Below, piece after piece: positions 22,071-34,885 of a stretch of DNA of 64,000 bases (within the stretch, counting starts at the first letter, position 1; the number at the start of each line of letters is the position of its first letter). Location: NCBI RefSeq assembly GCF_021130785.1, contig NC_060213.1:131888001-131952000 (forward strand). The letters are read 5' to 3'. The notes below the pieces were generated by a model. It saw only the letters and a program-made list of their open reading frames with translations. It was not told the DNA's origin and made no database searches. A program made the position numbers and the translations under genes. Origin of the DNA: Homalodisca vitripennis. Lineage: Eukaryota > Arthropoda > Insecta > Hemiptera > Cicadellidae.

Positions 22071-23160
22071 AATTCATTACAATATTGAATATTAATTATA
22101 AGCCATTATTATTAAGAGACATTCATATTTTAAAGAATGCATTAGCTTTCGTTAGACTTAAGAAATATAAGCTTTTATACAGGAAAATTTTTAAATTTGG
22201 TAAAAATTTCAATTTATAATACAAGTTTAAACTTTAGAAAGCCTCAGAGGCGTGCGGCCGCCAGGTGATTTGCGATCCTCCTTAAGAACCTATATTTCCT
22301 CAGCTAACGTGATCAAGATTTATAATTCTAAGAAATATTAGAACCACTATTTTCGATTCTTTAAATAGGAGTGATTCTAAAACTTTGTACGAGAAGTGAC
22401 GAGCTTTTCAGTGTACATAATAATTATCTACATTAAATTATTCGCTTATTCAAATTAATAAGTATGATGTCAACTCCAGGTATTATCTTTGTTTCAAAAT
22501 CAGTCTTAGTCTCTTTCAATCAAGACAAAAAGATAGAATTAAAAATAAGTTCTGGATATAAGGATGTACATAAAAATTTAAATTCTAATTTTTGAGTCTT
22601 CAACAGGGCATCTCCGTAACCAGTTAAAACGATTAAAGATTATTGTGGTAAATCATCTTGTATATTTAATTTTTGCTTTGCTTAGCTCGTACGAGATTTG
22701 ATTAAATACAAAACTGTCCATCACAGAGTATTAGTAAATATACAGTGCAAATTAAATAATAGTTTGAATTTTAATTACACCAGTGATATTTGCCAGGTCT
22801 CACAATCCAATTATCTCTGAAAGCGGCGACAAGACACTGAACAGCGCTTGGCAGAAGGTGCCAACAAGTGCCACGTAATGTTCCCGGCTAATTAGGAGAT
22901 GTTTGTGAAAGTCTTTATGGCAGCATTCAAGCTTAACACTATACAGGGTACATTCTTTTCGCGTTTATCCTTTTCTATATTTCTGTGTAATTATTTATTT
23001 ACAAAAGCAAATTCCTTGTAATATCTTATAATTGGATTATGCAATATGAACTGTATTCCCCATTTTGTGTAATACGCTCGATATTCCTGTAACTCGCTTA
23101 GTGAACTAATTACAACAAAGTGTTATTTTACTATTTATTATTTATTTTATTTATTAATAC
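22071..23160. other. AT-rich non-coding stretch
   Basis: No gene seen. Small GC-rich patches at 22245-22270 and 22815-22900 carry nothing identifiable. Confidence 0.55.
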
Positions 23161-23171
23161 AACATAGTAAT

Positions 23172-23582
23172 AGGGTGTTAAGTAAAAAAACAGAAAAACG
23201 TTTGATAGTATTTGAGAACAAATTATTGAGAAAAATCTATGGGCCAACCCTTGAAGATGGAGAGTGGAGGATAAAACATAATGTAGAGTTGAGGCAACTA
23301 TATATGGACCCAGACATAGTGGCCGAGGTGAGAAGTAGGAGAATGAGATGGGCTGGCCATTTACTAAGGAAGGAGGACAACTCCTTAGTCAGGAACGTCC
23401 TTGTAAACAATCCGGAGGGCAGAAGACCACCAGGAAGGCCCAAGTTGAGATGGCAAAACCAGATCAGAAGAGACATAAGAAAACTGGGAAGAAGGGAAGA
23501 AGAGGCAATGGATAGAGAGATCTGGAGGCAGTGTGTTGGCGAGGCAAAGTACCACCTTGGGTACCAAGAGCCACGGCAGTAA
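23172..23582 (+). pseudogene. Non-LTR retrotransposon ORF2 C-terminal fragment
   Basis: About 135 codons match the C-terminal region found after the RT domain in many insect non-LTR elements: LLRKIYGP, then DGEWRIKHNVEL, then RRMRWAGHLLRKED, then EGRRPPGRPKLRW, and a DREIWRQCVGEAKYHLG ending. The endonuclease and RT domains are absent, so this is a 5'-truncated insertion (dead on arrival). The frame has no native start; the GTG at 23175 is inside the old ORF. The fragment is intact over its length, which suggests a fairly recent insertion. A (TAG)n-like stretch at 23580-23605 may be its 3' tail. It differs from the LINE at 52-58 kb. Confidence 0.85.
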
Positions 23583-23821
23583 CAGTAGTAGTAGTAACAT
23601 AGTAACAGCTTTTGGTTCTTGACATTAGATGAGATTGCACGTGTAATTACCCTACAAATGTTTTAGAGTTCGTATAGAGTTAAGTTAAGTTATTAAACGT
23701 AGTTTATATTCTGTTGATGTAACTTATTGTCGAACTTTTCATTTTTAAATAATAATACAGATATCCAATAAAAAATGTATAAAAATTAAAAATAATGCAA
23801 TCAAAGAATTAGGAATAAACT

Positions 23822-24030
23822 CTAGCCCTGCAGCATATTCTGTCACCTTGCAACAAGAAAACGTTCTTGATCAGAAACAGCTGAATCTTGAACGCGAGCT
23901 TGTAAACCTTTACTAATAATAATGAGATTAGCTTTGGTAGTTTGGTGATAACGCTATGTCTCCGACATACAACAGATCTCCATGGGACCTTCATCAGGGA
24001 AACTTCATCTGGAACTTGCACATTAACGGC
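23822..24030. repeat. Repeat-family copy with decayed Penelope-type terminus motif
   Basis: The segment CTGCAGCATATTCTGTCACC and onward resembles 25298-25345 (ATGCAGAATATCCTGTCACT...AAAGTTCTT). On the minus strand 23930-24000 reads CCCTGATGAAGGTCCCATGG, then GTCGGAGACATAGCGTTATC. A hammerhead or PLE-end signature would have CTGATGA...CGAAACA at these positions. GAAA is changed to GAGA, so it is probably inactive. The overlapping ORFs are not convincing. Confidence 0.35.
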
Positions 24031-25228
24031 ATGAGACGTACCCTATTATTAGCCAAAGTTATTTGTGGTAATTTTATAAATTCATGTCTATGCATACTTA
24101 CTGTGTTCCAACACATCTTCCAATGGAATCCTACACGAGTGTTAAAGGAGCCAAAATATGAACAGCGAAAGTATGATTTAATTTTGATTGTGAGGTAGAA
24201 AATGTTATATTTTTTACCTTAACAACCTTTATGATGTTGCGACAATATTTAAGTTTAATCAAATTAATAAATCAATACCTCTCAAGTCTGAATAAAAATT
24301 ATTCTTAGACGAACTGAGAAGGGCAGTGAAACACTGAGGATATAATTTGTATATTTACTATTACTTCAAACGTGAAGCTTTTCAATACTATTTCAATTCA
24401 ATTTTAAATTGAAGACATTTAGTAAAATAAATTTACCACAAAACAATAACTGTTAGTTCAGTATAAATTACGCTAAATTTTAAATTTGTATTGGTTGTGT
24501 GGATCAATTTTGTTTTCCCTCTTACCTCTATACCCTACTTTAATTATTTATTTGACAAGAAAAGAAATTTACAGTGATATTACAAAAAAAAACATAAATT
24601 TATGTGACAGTCCAGTTGGGATACATAATAATATATACTCAAAAGAAGCGAGTGAAAATGCCAGGATTGTTACATGTCATTATATTTTTACATCAAGCGA
24701 AGGCCGCACACTTGTCAGCCCAGGCATAAAGCTTCTTTACAGGGTTGTGTGCCCTTCATTCTGATCGGTAGTGATTGTGCGATTTTATATATTGTATTGA
24801 AATAATTTTAATCCTTCAGGACCAGGTCTCCAGTGGTACATTATAATTATTAGTTAAATAGATTATTATATTTTTTGTATTCTAACTAAACCATTGCCCC
24901 AGAAGGGTCCATTACTGGTTGGTTTACAGCGTCTAGTTCTACACTGGAAAGAACCGAAGTCATTTAAATCTGGGAAATTTTATGGATGTCACATCACTAT
25001 GCAAATGTGATATTAGGGTTCAAGGCTAAAGCGAAATATGACTCTTGGAGTTGGTGGAGCTCCTTAAGTGTTAAGGGCTGTGGCTAGCATAGAGATAATG
25101 ACGTGCCACCCCTTGCGTGCTCTGACTGGAGAGGCTGGTACAGAGCTGGTCCCTTACACCAAGGAGACATGATGGAAATTAATGCCCAAAATCTTCCCTC
25201 ATGTGTCTCGAAAGGAGGTGACTCATAC

Positions 25229-25278
25229 CCTTGATTATAGATCCTTCTGAGGAAAGGATGATGGATCTATAATCAAGG
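25229..25278. repeat. Perfect 16-bp palindromic hairpin
   Basis: CCTTGATTATAGATCC (25229-25244) is perfectly inverted as GGATCTATAATCAAGG (25263-25278) around an 18-bp spacer. An alternative inner hairpin, ATCCTT/AAGGAT, overlaps the spacer. It sits inside a locally GC-richer repeat-like segment (25060-25345) whose right part resembles 23825-23925. It may be a transposon subterminal hairpin. Confidence 0.85.
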
Positions 25279-25289
25279 ATCCTACACTC

Positions 25290-25345
25290 TCACCTACCCA
25301 TGCAGAATATCCTGTCACTCTGGAAGCAGCGCAAAGTTCTTTTTA
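25290..25345. repeat. Dispersed repeat, partner of 23825-23925
   Basis: CCCATGCAGAATATCCTGTC...AAAGTTCTT aligns in direct orientation with CCCTGCAGCATATTCTGTC...AAACGTTCTT at 23825. The family is unidentified; the shared block is about 50 bp. Confidence 0.45.
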
Positions 25346-28300
25346 AGACCTGTTAAAATTCCTAACTTCTTCTTCTAACTAACAATATAAACCATTGAAG
25401 CTTAAAATCTAGGCAGAAAATAAGCAATTATCAGAATTCTGTGTGGAGATAAAAGATTTATTGACAATAAATTTGTACTGACAGCAAACTTGCCTAATAG
25501 CCGAATACTAGGGCCGTCTTCAGTAACATGTTCAAAGTTTTATCAATGTAATATACAGCGATGGATATTGTATGTTATCATTTAAAAATTGATGCACCAT
25601 CCCTTATGAATTCTAAACGTTAATACCATTTTTATACAAAATATATTTTCACACGTGTTTTAACTTCCTTCTCTTGTATCACGTCGTACTATAGTAGCCT
25701 ATTCGTTCTTTTGCCAGGCCGGTCACTACGTATCTAGTGAAAATATAGTCGAATTGTTCCAGGGGTATATATATTCTACGATAGAATCGTTATTTTTGTT
25801 TATAATTCGACCCGGTACTAGAATGTAATGGTATCAGGAATCATATTTGAATTATAAGGTTAGGTTATAGTTTATAATTCTCATAAGGAAGTCTGATAGT
25901 CTAAGGATATGGCTGGAGGGCTAGGGCTTCTGAGAACGGCTAGTGAGAGTTACGACTCAGTGACTTAAGTTACTCTCAGCTTGTTTTAAGTAAGGCATAA
26001 TTTTTTTCAAGTCTTGAATGTTTGGGTTTTTATGTTTATGTTATGTTATGGTTTAAAGAGAAAGTTTTTTGAGCTGAATGGGTGAGCTTTGCTATCTTTA
26101 AATTTAAAAATTTGAGCAATATTTCTTAACCTATTTAATGTTTTGATTAAGTTTTTAACGGACTCACCATTTTTAACCAATCTCTTAATTTGTGAAATAA
26201 CAGTAACAGTTTAAAGGTTTTCAATTCTACGGTTTTTATTTTTATCAGCACTAAACACAGAATGATTTCCACTAATTATTATGTTTGAGAAGGTCTTTAC
26301 ACAGACAAGAGGGACTGACGGTATAAGGCTTAAAAAGCCCAAAAATCGTGTAAACATTGAAATTAGATTAATTACTTAAATATTAAGTGAAAGCGCTCAA
26401 ATTTTTTTAAAGTAAGTAAGCATTCTTTCACAATAGATGCTAAACAAGCGCCGCATATATTTCAAAGAGAATGTAAACATGGTATCCCGTGTAACAACAA
26501 TGAATAATTTATCCTCGCCCGACAGACATCTTACCTTCTTCATTGCGACCGAAAATATTCTCCGGGTATCTGTAACTATGCAGAAACTATTCTAGCTTTC
26601 TGATTAGTGGACTAATTTGGAAATAACACATTGTGGTTAATGCTCCTAAAAATAAAAACTGTAGAATTGCCAGCCTACAAACTGTTACTGTTATTTCGAT
26701 TTTTTATCTCGCAAGTAAATATTAAATTTAACTTGAAATTCACTCCTTACTTCCATTTAGTACCTTTCTTCTTCTTTATTACAAATTTATGGTTAGATAA
26801 ATAAACATTCAGTTAGTAATCCAATTTTCAAACTTCTGAAGTTATAAATTCTACCGTTCCATAATTTTGTAAATTATGAGTCTTATACAAGTCTTAAGGC
26901 CTTTTTATTAGCAGTAAAATTCCAATTATTTGTTTTATTTTCTTTTGAACTTTCATTTGTATTACTGCTAATGTGATTCTCTCATTATTGTGCGTAATTC
27001 CAGTCCTTTTTGCCTTTTTAGGCATCTTTTTAGATTTCACGTAAATGTCTTGCCTGTCAATTTGTCTAGTTTCTATATGTAAATGTCTCAATACACATAT
27101 ATATTTATTCAAATTTTACTTAAATTTTATATTTGTTAATGCATATGGAGGTTTTATGAATATATTTGGAACACTTGCAAAGATTATGCTTAGCCTAACA
27201 ATATTGTAATGAAATGCATTACAAGCTTTAACATTATAACTATTCTTATAAAATTTAAAAAGTTATAGATTTTAAAATAATCTGCAATATTTAGTTCCTA
27301 CAGTTTTTCAGATGCTCTCATAATTTTAAAATGAAAATATTCTATGTACATGGAAAATTTAAACGTTTAAACCATAATTTTATAACCCCATGAAAAACAA
27401 TAATTAATATTTGCAATAAACACAACTATTTCTTCTATGTGTTTAGATAAATAGTGATGCACTACTTGTTTACCATACGATTTATGTTTACATTTACCTG
27501 TAAGACAGTTCAAGTGGAAAATTAGTTTTTCATTAACTTTAGTATCAGGCAAACATTCCTATAGCTTCTCACGAGATTTACTCTCATATTATACAGGAAG
27601 GGGTGGGGAGAGAGGAAGCTGAATGAGGCTGGAAGCCTCTGAATATGTATCCTGTCAGAATGATATACATTTGACAGCGACATGACACGCTACACTTTGA
27701 TACCACGAACTGACACCGCACTGATAAATATTAAAACTTCCCTGTTCAAATATTTATTTCCAGTGGACCTTTGTATGTACAACAGGATGTATCTTTTGAC
27801 ATTTATTTTAATTTGTAAAATGTTTTTGAAAATGATGGCAATTACTTTCTTTTTTTAAGTGAACGGCTGTTAACTTTTTAAACCATTTTCTGCCCATTCT
27901 CATGGGCCACCGGTCTATGCGAGGAAATAATCAAACATAATAAGGGATAGGGTCGATTCAGTACAAAGTCGATAAGGCAGTGACAAGAAGTTACTTTGTT
28001 ACAGATAAGATTTGATTAGATCCTATCCCTAGCACAGATTAAAATTTCGAAGTTTAGACCGTTCGGCATCTGCACTCCCAACATTGACGTAAATTAACGT
28101 AAACGTATGTGCAGGGTGTTAAGCTATTCTGATATATTATGTCTGAAATACACCAAATTATGATTAAACTATATTCATTTTTGGGCAAAATATTTCACTT
28201 AACTTGAGGTGATAACACAGGACAGATAAATATTTAAAGTAACTGTAGCTTTTCATCATTTATTATTTTAATTTATAACGTCAGGTGATAACCTCGATTA

Positions 28301-28744
28301 ATTTACTGGCTTAATTCCCTATCTACTGTATTAGGAGTTTAACTGTAACCTTCTTCATAAACAACCAATGTGGCTTTATGAAAAAAATGAATACACTTAT
28401 TTTATTAAATTAGTTTATAAAATAGGATTAAGATTTAATACAAAATCAATTTAAATTATATAAGTTTGCATAGCATACTATGTTTAAATAATGTACGGCC
28501 CATACCAGTAACAACGCAACATTGTATTGTGTGTAAAATAGTTTTGAACTGTATTCAATCTCGTTACTTGCATCATTCGCTAATACGTCATAAATTAGTT
28601 TGATTTGATCCGTTCACGTAAAATTAAAACCAACGGTACATAGCTACTTAAATTACATATAGTAATTAGCACTTAAACAAATTTCAAACCATATTTATTG
28701 TTATGACAAATTAATTAATTATGAAATGTCAATGAGCTTTTTAA
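25346..28744. other. AT-rich non-coding stretch
   Basis: No gene recognised. One 35-nt splice-flanked candidate micro-exon is described as a finding at 26535-26569. The ORFs at 26894-27112 and 27367-27552 look like chance AT-rich frames. Confidence 0.5.
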
Positions 28745-29790
28745 ACAGTCTTCAGTGATCAATGCCACTGTAGGGGATGTTCAAACCGGAAGTGCCCTAA
28801 TGCCTTTTCAATAGAAACCCTTCTTAATGCAGAGGAATTGTTTATATGACAGCTCACGGTGATTAATGCCGCTGCCAGGCGAGAGGTGGAACAGGAAGTG
28901 TCCTAATGCCTTGTCAATACAAATAACTTTTAATGCAGAGAAAGAGGTTATTAGAAAGCCCACGGTTATCTGTGCCGATGCAGGGGCGAGAGGTGGAACA
29001 GGAATTGTCCTAATGTCTTATCAATACAAAACATTTTTAATGCAGAGAAAGAGGTTATTAGAAAGCCCACGGTTATCTGTGCCGATGCAGGCGAGAGGTG
29101 GAACAGGAAGTATCCTAATGCCTTATCAATAGAATCCCTTCTTAATGCAGATGAATAGTTTATATGACAGCTCAATGTGATTAATGCCGCTGCCAGTGGA
29201 GAGGGGAGCAGGAAATGTCCAAATGCCTTATCAATAGAAACCCTTCTTATTGCAGAGGAATAGGTTATATGACAGCTCAAGGTGATTAATGCCGCTGCCA
29301 GTGGAGAAGCAGGAAATGTCCAAATGCCTTATCAATAGAAACCCTTCTTATTGCAGAGGAATAGGTTATATTACAGCTCAAGGTGATTAATGCCGCTGCC
29401 AGTGGAGGGTGGAGCAGGAAATGTCCTAATGCCTTGTCAATACAAAACATTCTTAATGCAGAGAAAGAGGTTATTAGAAAGCCCACGGTTATCTGTGCCG
29501 ATGCAGGCGAGAGGTGGAACAGGAAGTGTCCTAATGCCTTGTCAATACAAAACATTCTTAATGCAGAGAAAGAGGTTATTTTAAAGCCCATGGTAATGTA
29601 TGCCGACACAGGCCAGAAGTGGAACAGGAAGTATCCTAATGCCTTATCAATAGAATCCCTTCTTAATGCAGATGAATAGTTTATATGACAGCTCAAGGTG
29701 ATTAATGCCGCTGCCAGTGGAGGGTGGAGCAGGAAATGTCCTAATGCCTTATCACAACAAACCATTATTAACGGAGAGGAAGAGTTGGAT
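28745..29790. repeat. 105-bp tandem repeat, 10 units of two subtypes
   Basis: The anchor CTAATGCCTTATCAAT recurs with its AATG at 28799, 28905, 29012, 29117, 29222, 29323, 29428, 29533, 29638 and 29743; the spacing is 105 bp with small deviations (107, 101). Two subtypes alternate: A continues TAGAAACCCTTCTTA...GACAGCTCA...GCCGCTGCC, B continues TACAAAACATTCTTA...GAAAGCCCACGGTTATC. The order is A B B A A A B B A and a final B-like unit. Since 105 is 3 x 35, frames persist across units: 159 codons at 29286-29765 and 104 at 28966-29280 on the minus strand, 98 on the plus strand. No protein family is evident. Confidence 0.92.
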
Positions 29791-32700
29791 ATTCTGTCAG
29801 ATATCGTAAACTATAAATCACTCAGATCTTGTGCTCAAGCGGCATGTGTCATATTTAACACCAAACCGATTTCGGGATAACATCCGTTCACTAAAGATAG
29901 CTCTCGACATTGGTGTTGCAATATTTTAAAATGGTAATTGTGAGAGAAAATTTTGATGTGATCTGAACTGGAAGTCTTTGATGTTAGTTAAATTACTCAG
30001 TATTCAGTATTCATTGGGTAAATGTTTAATTTATTTTAAACCCGTAATTTTACGTTGTAGATTATTGACGACACGATATTTTATTAACTTTATTAAAACA
30101 ATATCTTGGTAGATCCTCATGTTTTCTTTTAAGGAATAATCAACAAGGAAAACCCGTCCATATAAATACAGGGCAGCGCTTCGTAGTTTAACTATGGCCA
30201 ATAAAATAATAATTTAAACAACACAAGTGCAATAATAATGCCCACTCCATGTGATTGAGCTGAAAATTAGTGATACTTTTTACTCATCGTGGTAACGAGA
30301 AAATCTTAGAGTACATTAATTTGAACGCACACTGAGTGCAATAATAAAAGAGCAAAACTTAAAATAATAGAGTGGATAATCAGTGGTGAAAGTCTCGGTC
30401 ACAGGAATTTACACTATTTAAAGACATTGAATGTATCATGTGGCTTTAGATATCTCGAGAAAAATATCATCTGAAGGTTTTATATTTTGCATGAATCTCC
30501 CTTACTAAAAAGTAAAGAATAAATACTATGGTGCATAAACATCACTATTTACATGTGGTGCATTAGCGGGGTGATGGGTGCATTTGGTGTGATACCGTTT
30601 GAAGTGTAATTGACGGTAACTAACTAGTGAAGATAGGCTGAAATAATGTCTCTGTTGTCTTCCAGGGAATGTAAAACATTTTATTACACGTATTACAAGT
30701 TAGGTGTTCGCTACACCTGGTATCCAGTAATAGGCTCAGGTTCAATGCAATATTTTAAATCTATAGCTCTTTCATTATTGACAGGTGGAACGACAGACAA
30801 TCATACGTCAAAGAAACTAGAAATTATGTTTGTCTAATGAGTGGCTTCAACGACACTCTACCGAAATGTAATTCCTTCCCATCGAATGAAAGGCTTTACT
30901 AACGCTCAGCCAATACACAATATGTTACGTAATGTTTTAGAACCAGTGATATTTAATTAAATATTTGTAAGTCTGAAGTGCGACAGTAACAGTCCATACG
31001 ACTATGATGCTGTGTTATTTCACCGCAGTAATAAATTCTTCGGTATAAAAAATCTTCTTCGTAATCAAGATGGAACGTTACACAAATAAGTAATCTTTTT
31101 TTGGATGGATATAATTGGTTGAGTTACACCATTGATGTGGTATATTTCTAGGTAAATGTTGTCTTTGGGAAGCAGAGGTAATTATTGACTTCGTGTGTAG
31201 TCACTCTGCTAATTCAAGCTAATTGAAGTGACTGTTTGACTAAACGATTAAGTATCTATCTCTTTAAGTGCTTTGTTCAGTGTTGCAATGGTTAATTTAA
31301 AGATGGAAATTAGGCAGTTGACGTAGATTGTTAGTAATGACTTAGGGAAATTCCTTACTCATAAGACAAATTGAGTTTGTTTGTTTAGGACTTTGTTATA
31401 TCGAAGTATGGGGATGAGGGGGAGTACATTATTAATATATATCACCACGTACCTTAAGACACCACAAACCCCTTGGCACCATTATCTCACCCAAAACAAC
31501 CCCCAAAATAACCTCATTAAAGCCGAGAATATAATTAATAAAAACAAAGAGTGCTTCACTACAAGGGTTAAGCACATGCAACTTCACAAGTTTTAAAAGT
31601 AAAAAATACAAATCTAATCACTGAATAACTACATTGAAGATTAATGCTACTATTTCAAATAAACCATCGGCTTATTAATTATTATAAGACGCTAAATTAA
31701 ACAGTTATGGTCAGAGCTCGTGGGATTTCGTACTCGTGGCAGAAAGGCTAATTTGTGTAACCAATCAACCACGGCGGGCGAGGGCGGCTCACTGAACCAC
31801 GTAAAATAAATAAAAGAAGCGTTCATTGCTAAGAATGTTTTCTAGTATCATCGTATGTTGTAATCTATTACAATTAGCGAATACTGGGGTCATTTTCTCA
31901 AACTACAAGTGCATCAATGAACCTAGTTTCTTTGAGTTTGGTGCAAACCTTACTTTATGATTTGTGTTCGTTCGCTAGCCAAAAATGAAACAGAGACCTT
32001 TCTTTTTATAAGCTGTTTTATTTACATAAATTTAATTTAAATTCAACACTTTGTGTGGATTTTGCGGTTAGCTTCTGTTAAATTTGTTTAGTGCAGCATC
32101 TGAAATCAAAACATTTCAAAAAGCTCAAAATTTGCTCTCTACGTCGTTTTAACACCAGAGATACCCATACTATGAAATATGGGTGACCTAGGTGAAAAGG
32201 CATTGTCATTGTCTCATTGGGTGCTATTCTTCGGATCCCTTCACACGAACATGACTCCAGATTCCGGAGTCAAGTCTCTAATAGCGTCAAATTTCGGTCG
32301 CTGCACTAAAAGGGAAAGTGAACTAGAGCTAACTTAACATTCACATTGGTTCAAACCTTTTCACCACAGCTACGTCATATGTAGAAAAAAATATAAATAG
32401 ATTTAATTGCTCGATTAAGAATATTTCTGCATGAAAGAAGTTAATATATTTAAAAAACAAACAATGCAAGTGAGTCAAAAATCAAACTCGTACTCTTCTT
32501 GCAAAGTCCAAACATTTTAGTGAAATTTTCAGGACGCTTGAATCACGTGACCTGACTTGAATAAAGCTGCATGAGGAATTATTCTATGTACCAATATCAC
32601 AAGCATTATTAATGTCGTAAATCCTGCAGGACCGCAGAAGATGTGGTGTGTGGAGAGCTTGTCTCTGTAGTAAATATTTTCTGTGAAATTCCGAGCGTAA

Positions 32701-33489
32701 TGAGTGCTTACTGCGTAATTAGTGTTACTACTGTGTAATAGAAATTGATTAAATAAAGAAGTTTTTTGCTTACTAGATACAATGGCGACATGATTTTAGA
32801 TTATTTTATTTTACTATTTCCCGTGATACATATACTGCTTTTGTAAAAAGAAATTAAAAATATATATTATGGTCTTATAAAATGTAAAAGGTGCTTACAA
32901 ATCAGCCAACTACACAAGTTTATAAGTACTTCTAATGATGGTATAAGAATAGTGACTTGAAGAGTTTATAGACTTCTTTCTATATTTTCAAGATGGCTTT
33001 AGCTATACATTGAAACAGAATAAAAACATTAAAAGCTATTTTATTTCATTTAATGGATTCAGGGCTAAACATATTTCTAGAGGTTATATTCACTTGGCGC
33101 GTTCTGCAAGATTACAGTATTGTCAAATGCAAACTTATATGAAAATAACAATGCAGTCCTAAAAACAAACACTTGAACACATTAAACAAGGCTGGAGTAC
33201 GCCACACGACTTGATTCGTAACAGGTTTCGCTGGTGCTGCTTACAACATTGAAGTCTATAGCTACATGTTGTACTATGTTACTTTTTTAAATGCCAAATA
33301 ATTTTACTCGGATTGTTTACAAATTTATTTATACTGCGATTTTTCCGTTTACTCATAGTCACCCATAAACCATAATAATGCTCAGCCAAATCACCGAACT
33401 CGATGCTGCTTATATAGAAATTTAAATATCACACGTTCTTGGACATATTTCTGTGCGGAAAGATAGCTAAAAAACAATATTTTTGGCCC
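29791..33489. other. Non-coding stretch
   Basis: No gene supported. AT-rich DNA with a CpG-richer spot at 31760-31800 and a 7-bp hairpin ACCCATA/TATGGGT near 32164-32185. GGCTTTACTAACGCTCAGCC at 30892 is a fragment of the dispersed repeat described at 33390-33535 and 40950-41330. Confidence 0.5.
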
Positions 33490-33535
33490 CTAGTGTAACA
33501 GGCTTCGCTGACGCTCAGCCAATATCTTGTCGTAA
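33390..33535 (-). repeat. Dispersed repeat (TTGGCTGAGCG family), partial copy
   Basis: On the minus strand it starts ATTGGCTGAGCGTCAGCGAA and later has ACAGAAATATGTCC, matching the longer copy at 40950-41330 (ATTGGCTGAGCGTTATCGAA ... TACATGTCCACACG). A third edge lies at 30892-30915. The common sequence begins at ATTGGCTGAGCG in all three, so this is one element terminus. Confidence 0.5.
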
Positions 33536-33636
33536 GATGTAGCCGAGTCCAGTGTCCTGATATCCAGGATCAAAGCCTCATCCTTGTTACTCTCAGCTAC
33601 CTCTAGTTCAAGGTGACCGACATTGTTGTGGTTCCG
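33490..33636 (-). CDS. Coding-like patch abutting a repeat terminus
   Basis: 48 codons and a stop on the minus strand, in a GC-richer patch. It reads VGHLELEVAESNKDEALILD, then IRTLDSATSYDKILAERQRS and LLH. The composition is charged, like a soluble helical protein. The last third is the terminus of the TTGGCTGAGCG repeat, so the reading frame runs into a mobile element. Upstream it opens after a TGA at 33637, with a possible acceptor (GAACTAG) inside. No homologue is recognised. It could be an exon end disrupted by an insertion, a transposon ORF, or chance. Confidence 0.2.
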   Translation of the reverse strand, partial: RNHNNVGHLELEVAESNKDEALILDIRTLDSATSYDKILAERQRSLLH

Positions 33637-33639
33637 TCA

Positions 33640-34885
33640 ATTTAAAATACTGAATAACCTTTATATATTCGATGCCCGTTAATATGTTGTAATCCTCGTC
33701 ATCCATGTACATAATATGATATTGCAATATTATCAGTTTTGTTAGTAAAGTTGTAAGATTGTATAGTAGTGACTCAACAATAACTTTGAAAGACCGCTGC
33801 TATGAAATCTTACAACGCAATTTAATATGTAATAGCGCATAAATATATTTTTAATGTGTAATTTTCAAGCCATTTGATTTATTTTCTTTATGCGGTTAAA
33901 ACTGAATAAACATTATCACATACATGCTTCAAAGCCGTCTATTGAAATAATTAATGGGGTTGACACCCAGTATAGAATAATCTAGCAATGTCTCTTTGAA
34001 GAATGCAGTTCACGGACAGAACGGTGCAATAAAGGAGCTTTGTTACAAGAGAAAGGAGGCAAACTAATTGCTACAATCACTAAGGAACTAAAGGGAGTTG
34101 AGACAGTTCACTTTAACAGGATTGCTTCTTTAGGTCCAGTCTATACACGTGTTCTTTTGTTTCTTTTCAAAAATCGTACTTTTCTTTCATCGAGATTGTC
34201 TTGTTTCAAAGTTTATATTGTATAGATATCATTAAGAGTAATAATGACCCATCAACGGTTTGATTTGGTTCATGAACAATCTGACAGATCATTATGTGCA
34301 CATGCTATTCACCATAAGCAAAGTACCTTGAACACTGCTTCAACCTAAAAGAATGTATCATTTGGAGTCAAATCCAAACTTTAGTGCTAATCTGATTTAA
34401 TTTAAATAAATTGATTGTATTACCACCCAAAAATATATTTGATGGAACTGTTTTAAGTAATATAATATTTGCTGTCGTAATTTGCCAATTTATAGTGTGT
34501 ACACATTCTGCGGCAGCCTGTACCTACCCCCCTTACATCCGCCCCTGTAAATTGCCCAGTTCACCTCAAATTACGTCAACACATGGTTACATCTTGTAGT
34601 GGGGATATGCAGCAGTGACAATGAATTTGATGAGACAGTGCAATATGTTTTTAATTCCTCAAGGTTATACCCATCGAGGTCGGAATGCTAACAGGACCTG
34701 ATCTAAGCTTAAATCCGAGTACTCTTTCGAAGGTTTGTTCCGCCGAAAGCACCACCGAATTCCGCACTGGTGGCTGGACACATGCTTGATCTGTATTTTC
34801 GGTGCCAAACACATCACAAATTCCCCTGGCTATTAGTGCAGGCTTCGAAGGTGGGACATCTATAAATATCTCCTGAGAAGGTATG
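33640..34885. other. Non-coding stretch
   Basis: Mostly AT-rich. A GC-richer segment at 34660-34880 is open on the minus strand for ~80 codons (34651-34917), but its start lies in the 156-bp repeat and I recognise no protein; it is more likely repeat sequence. Confidence 0.45.
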
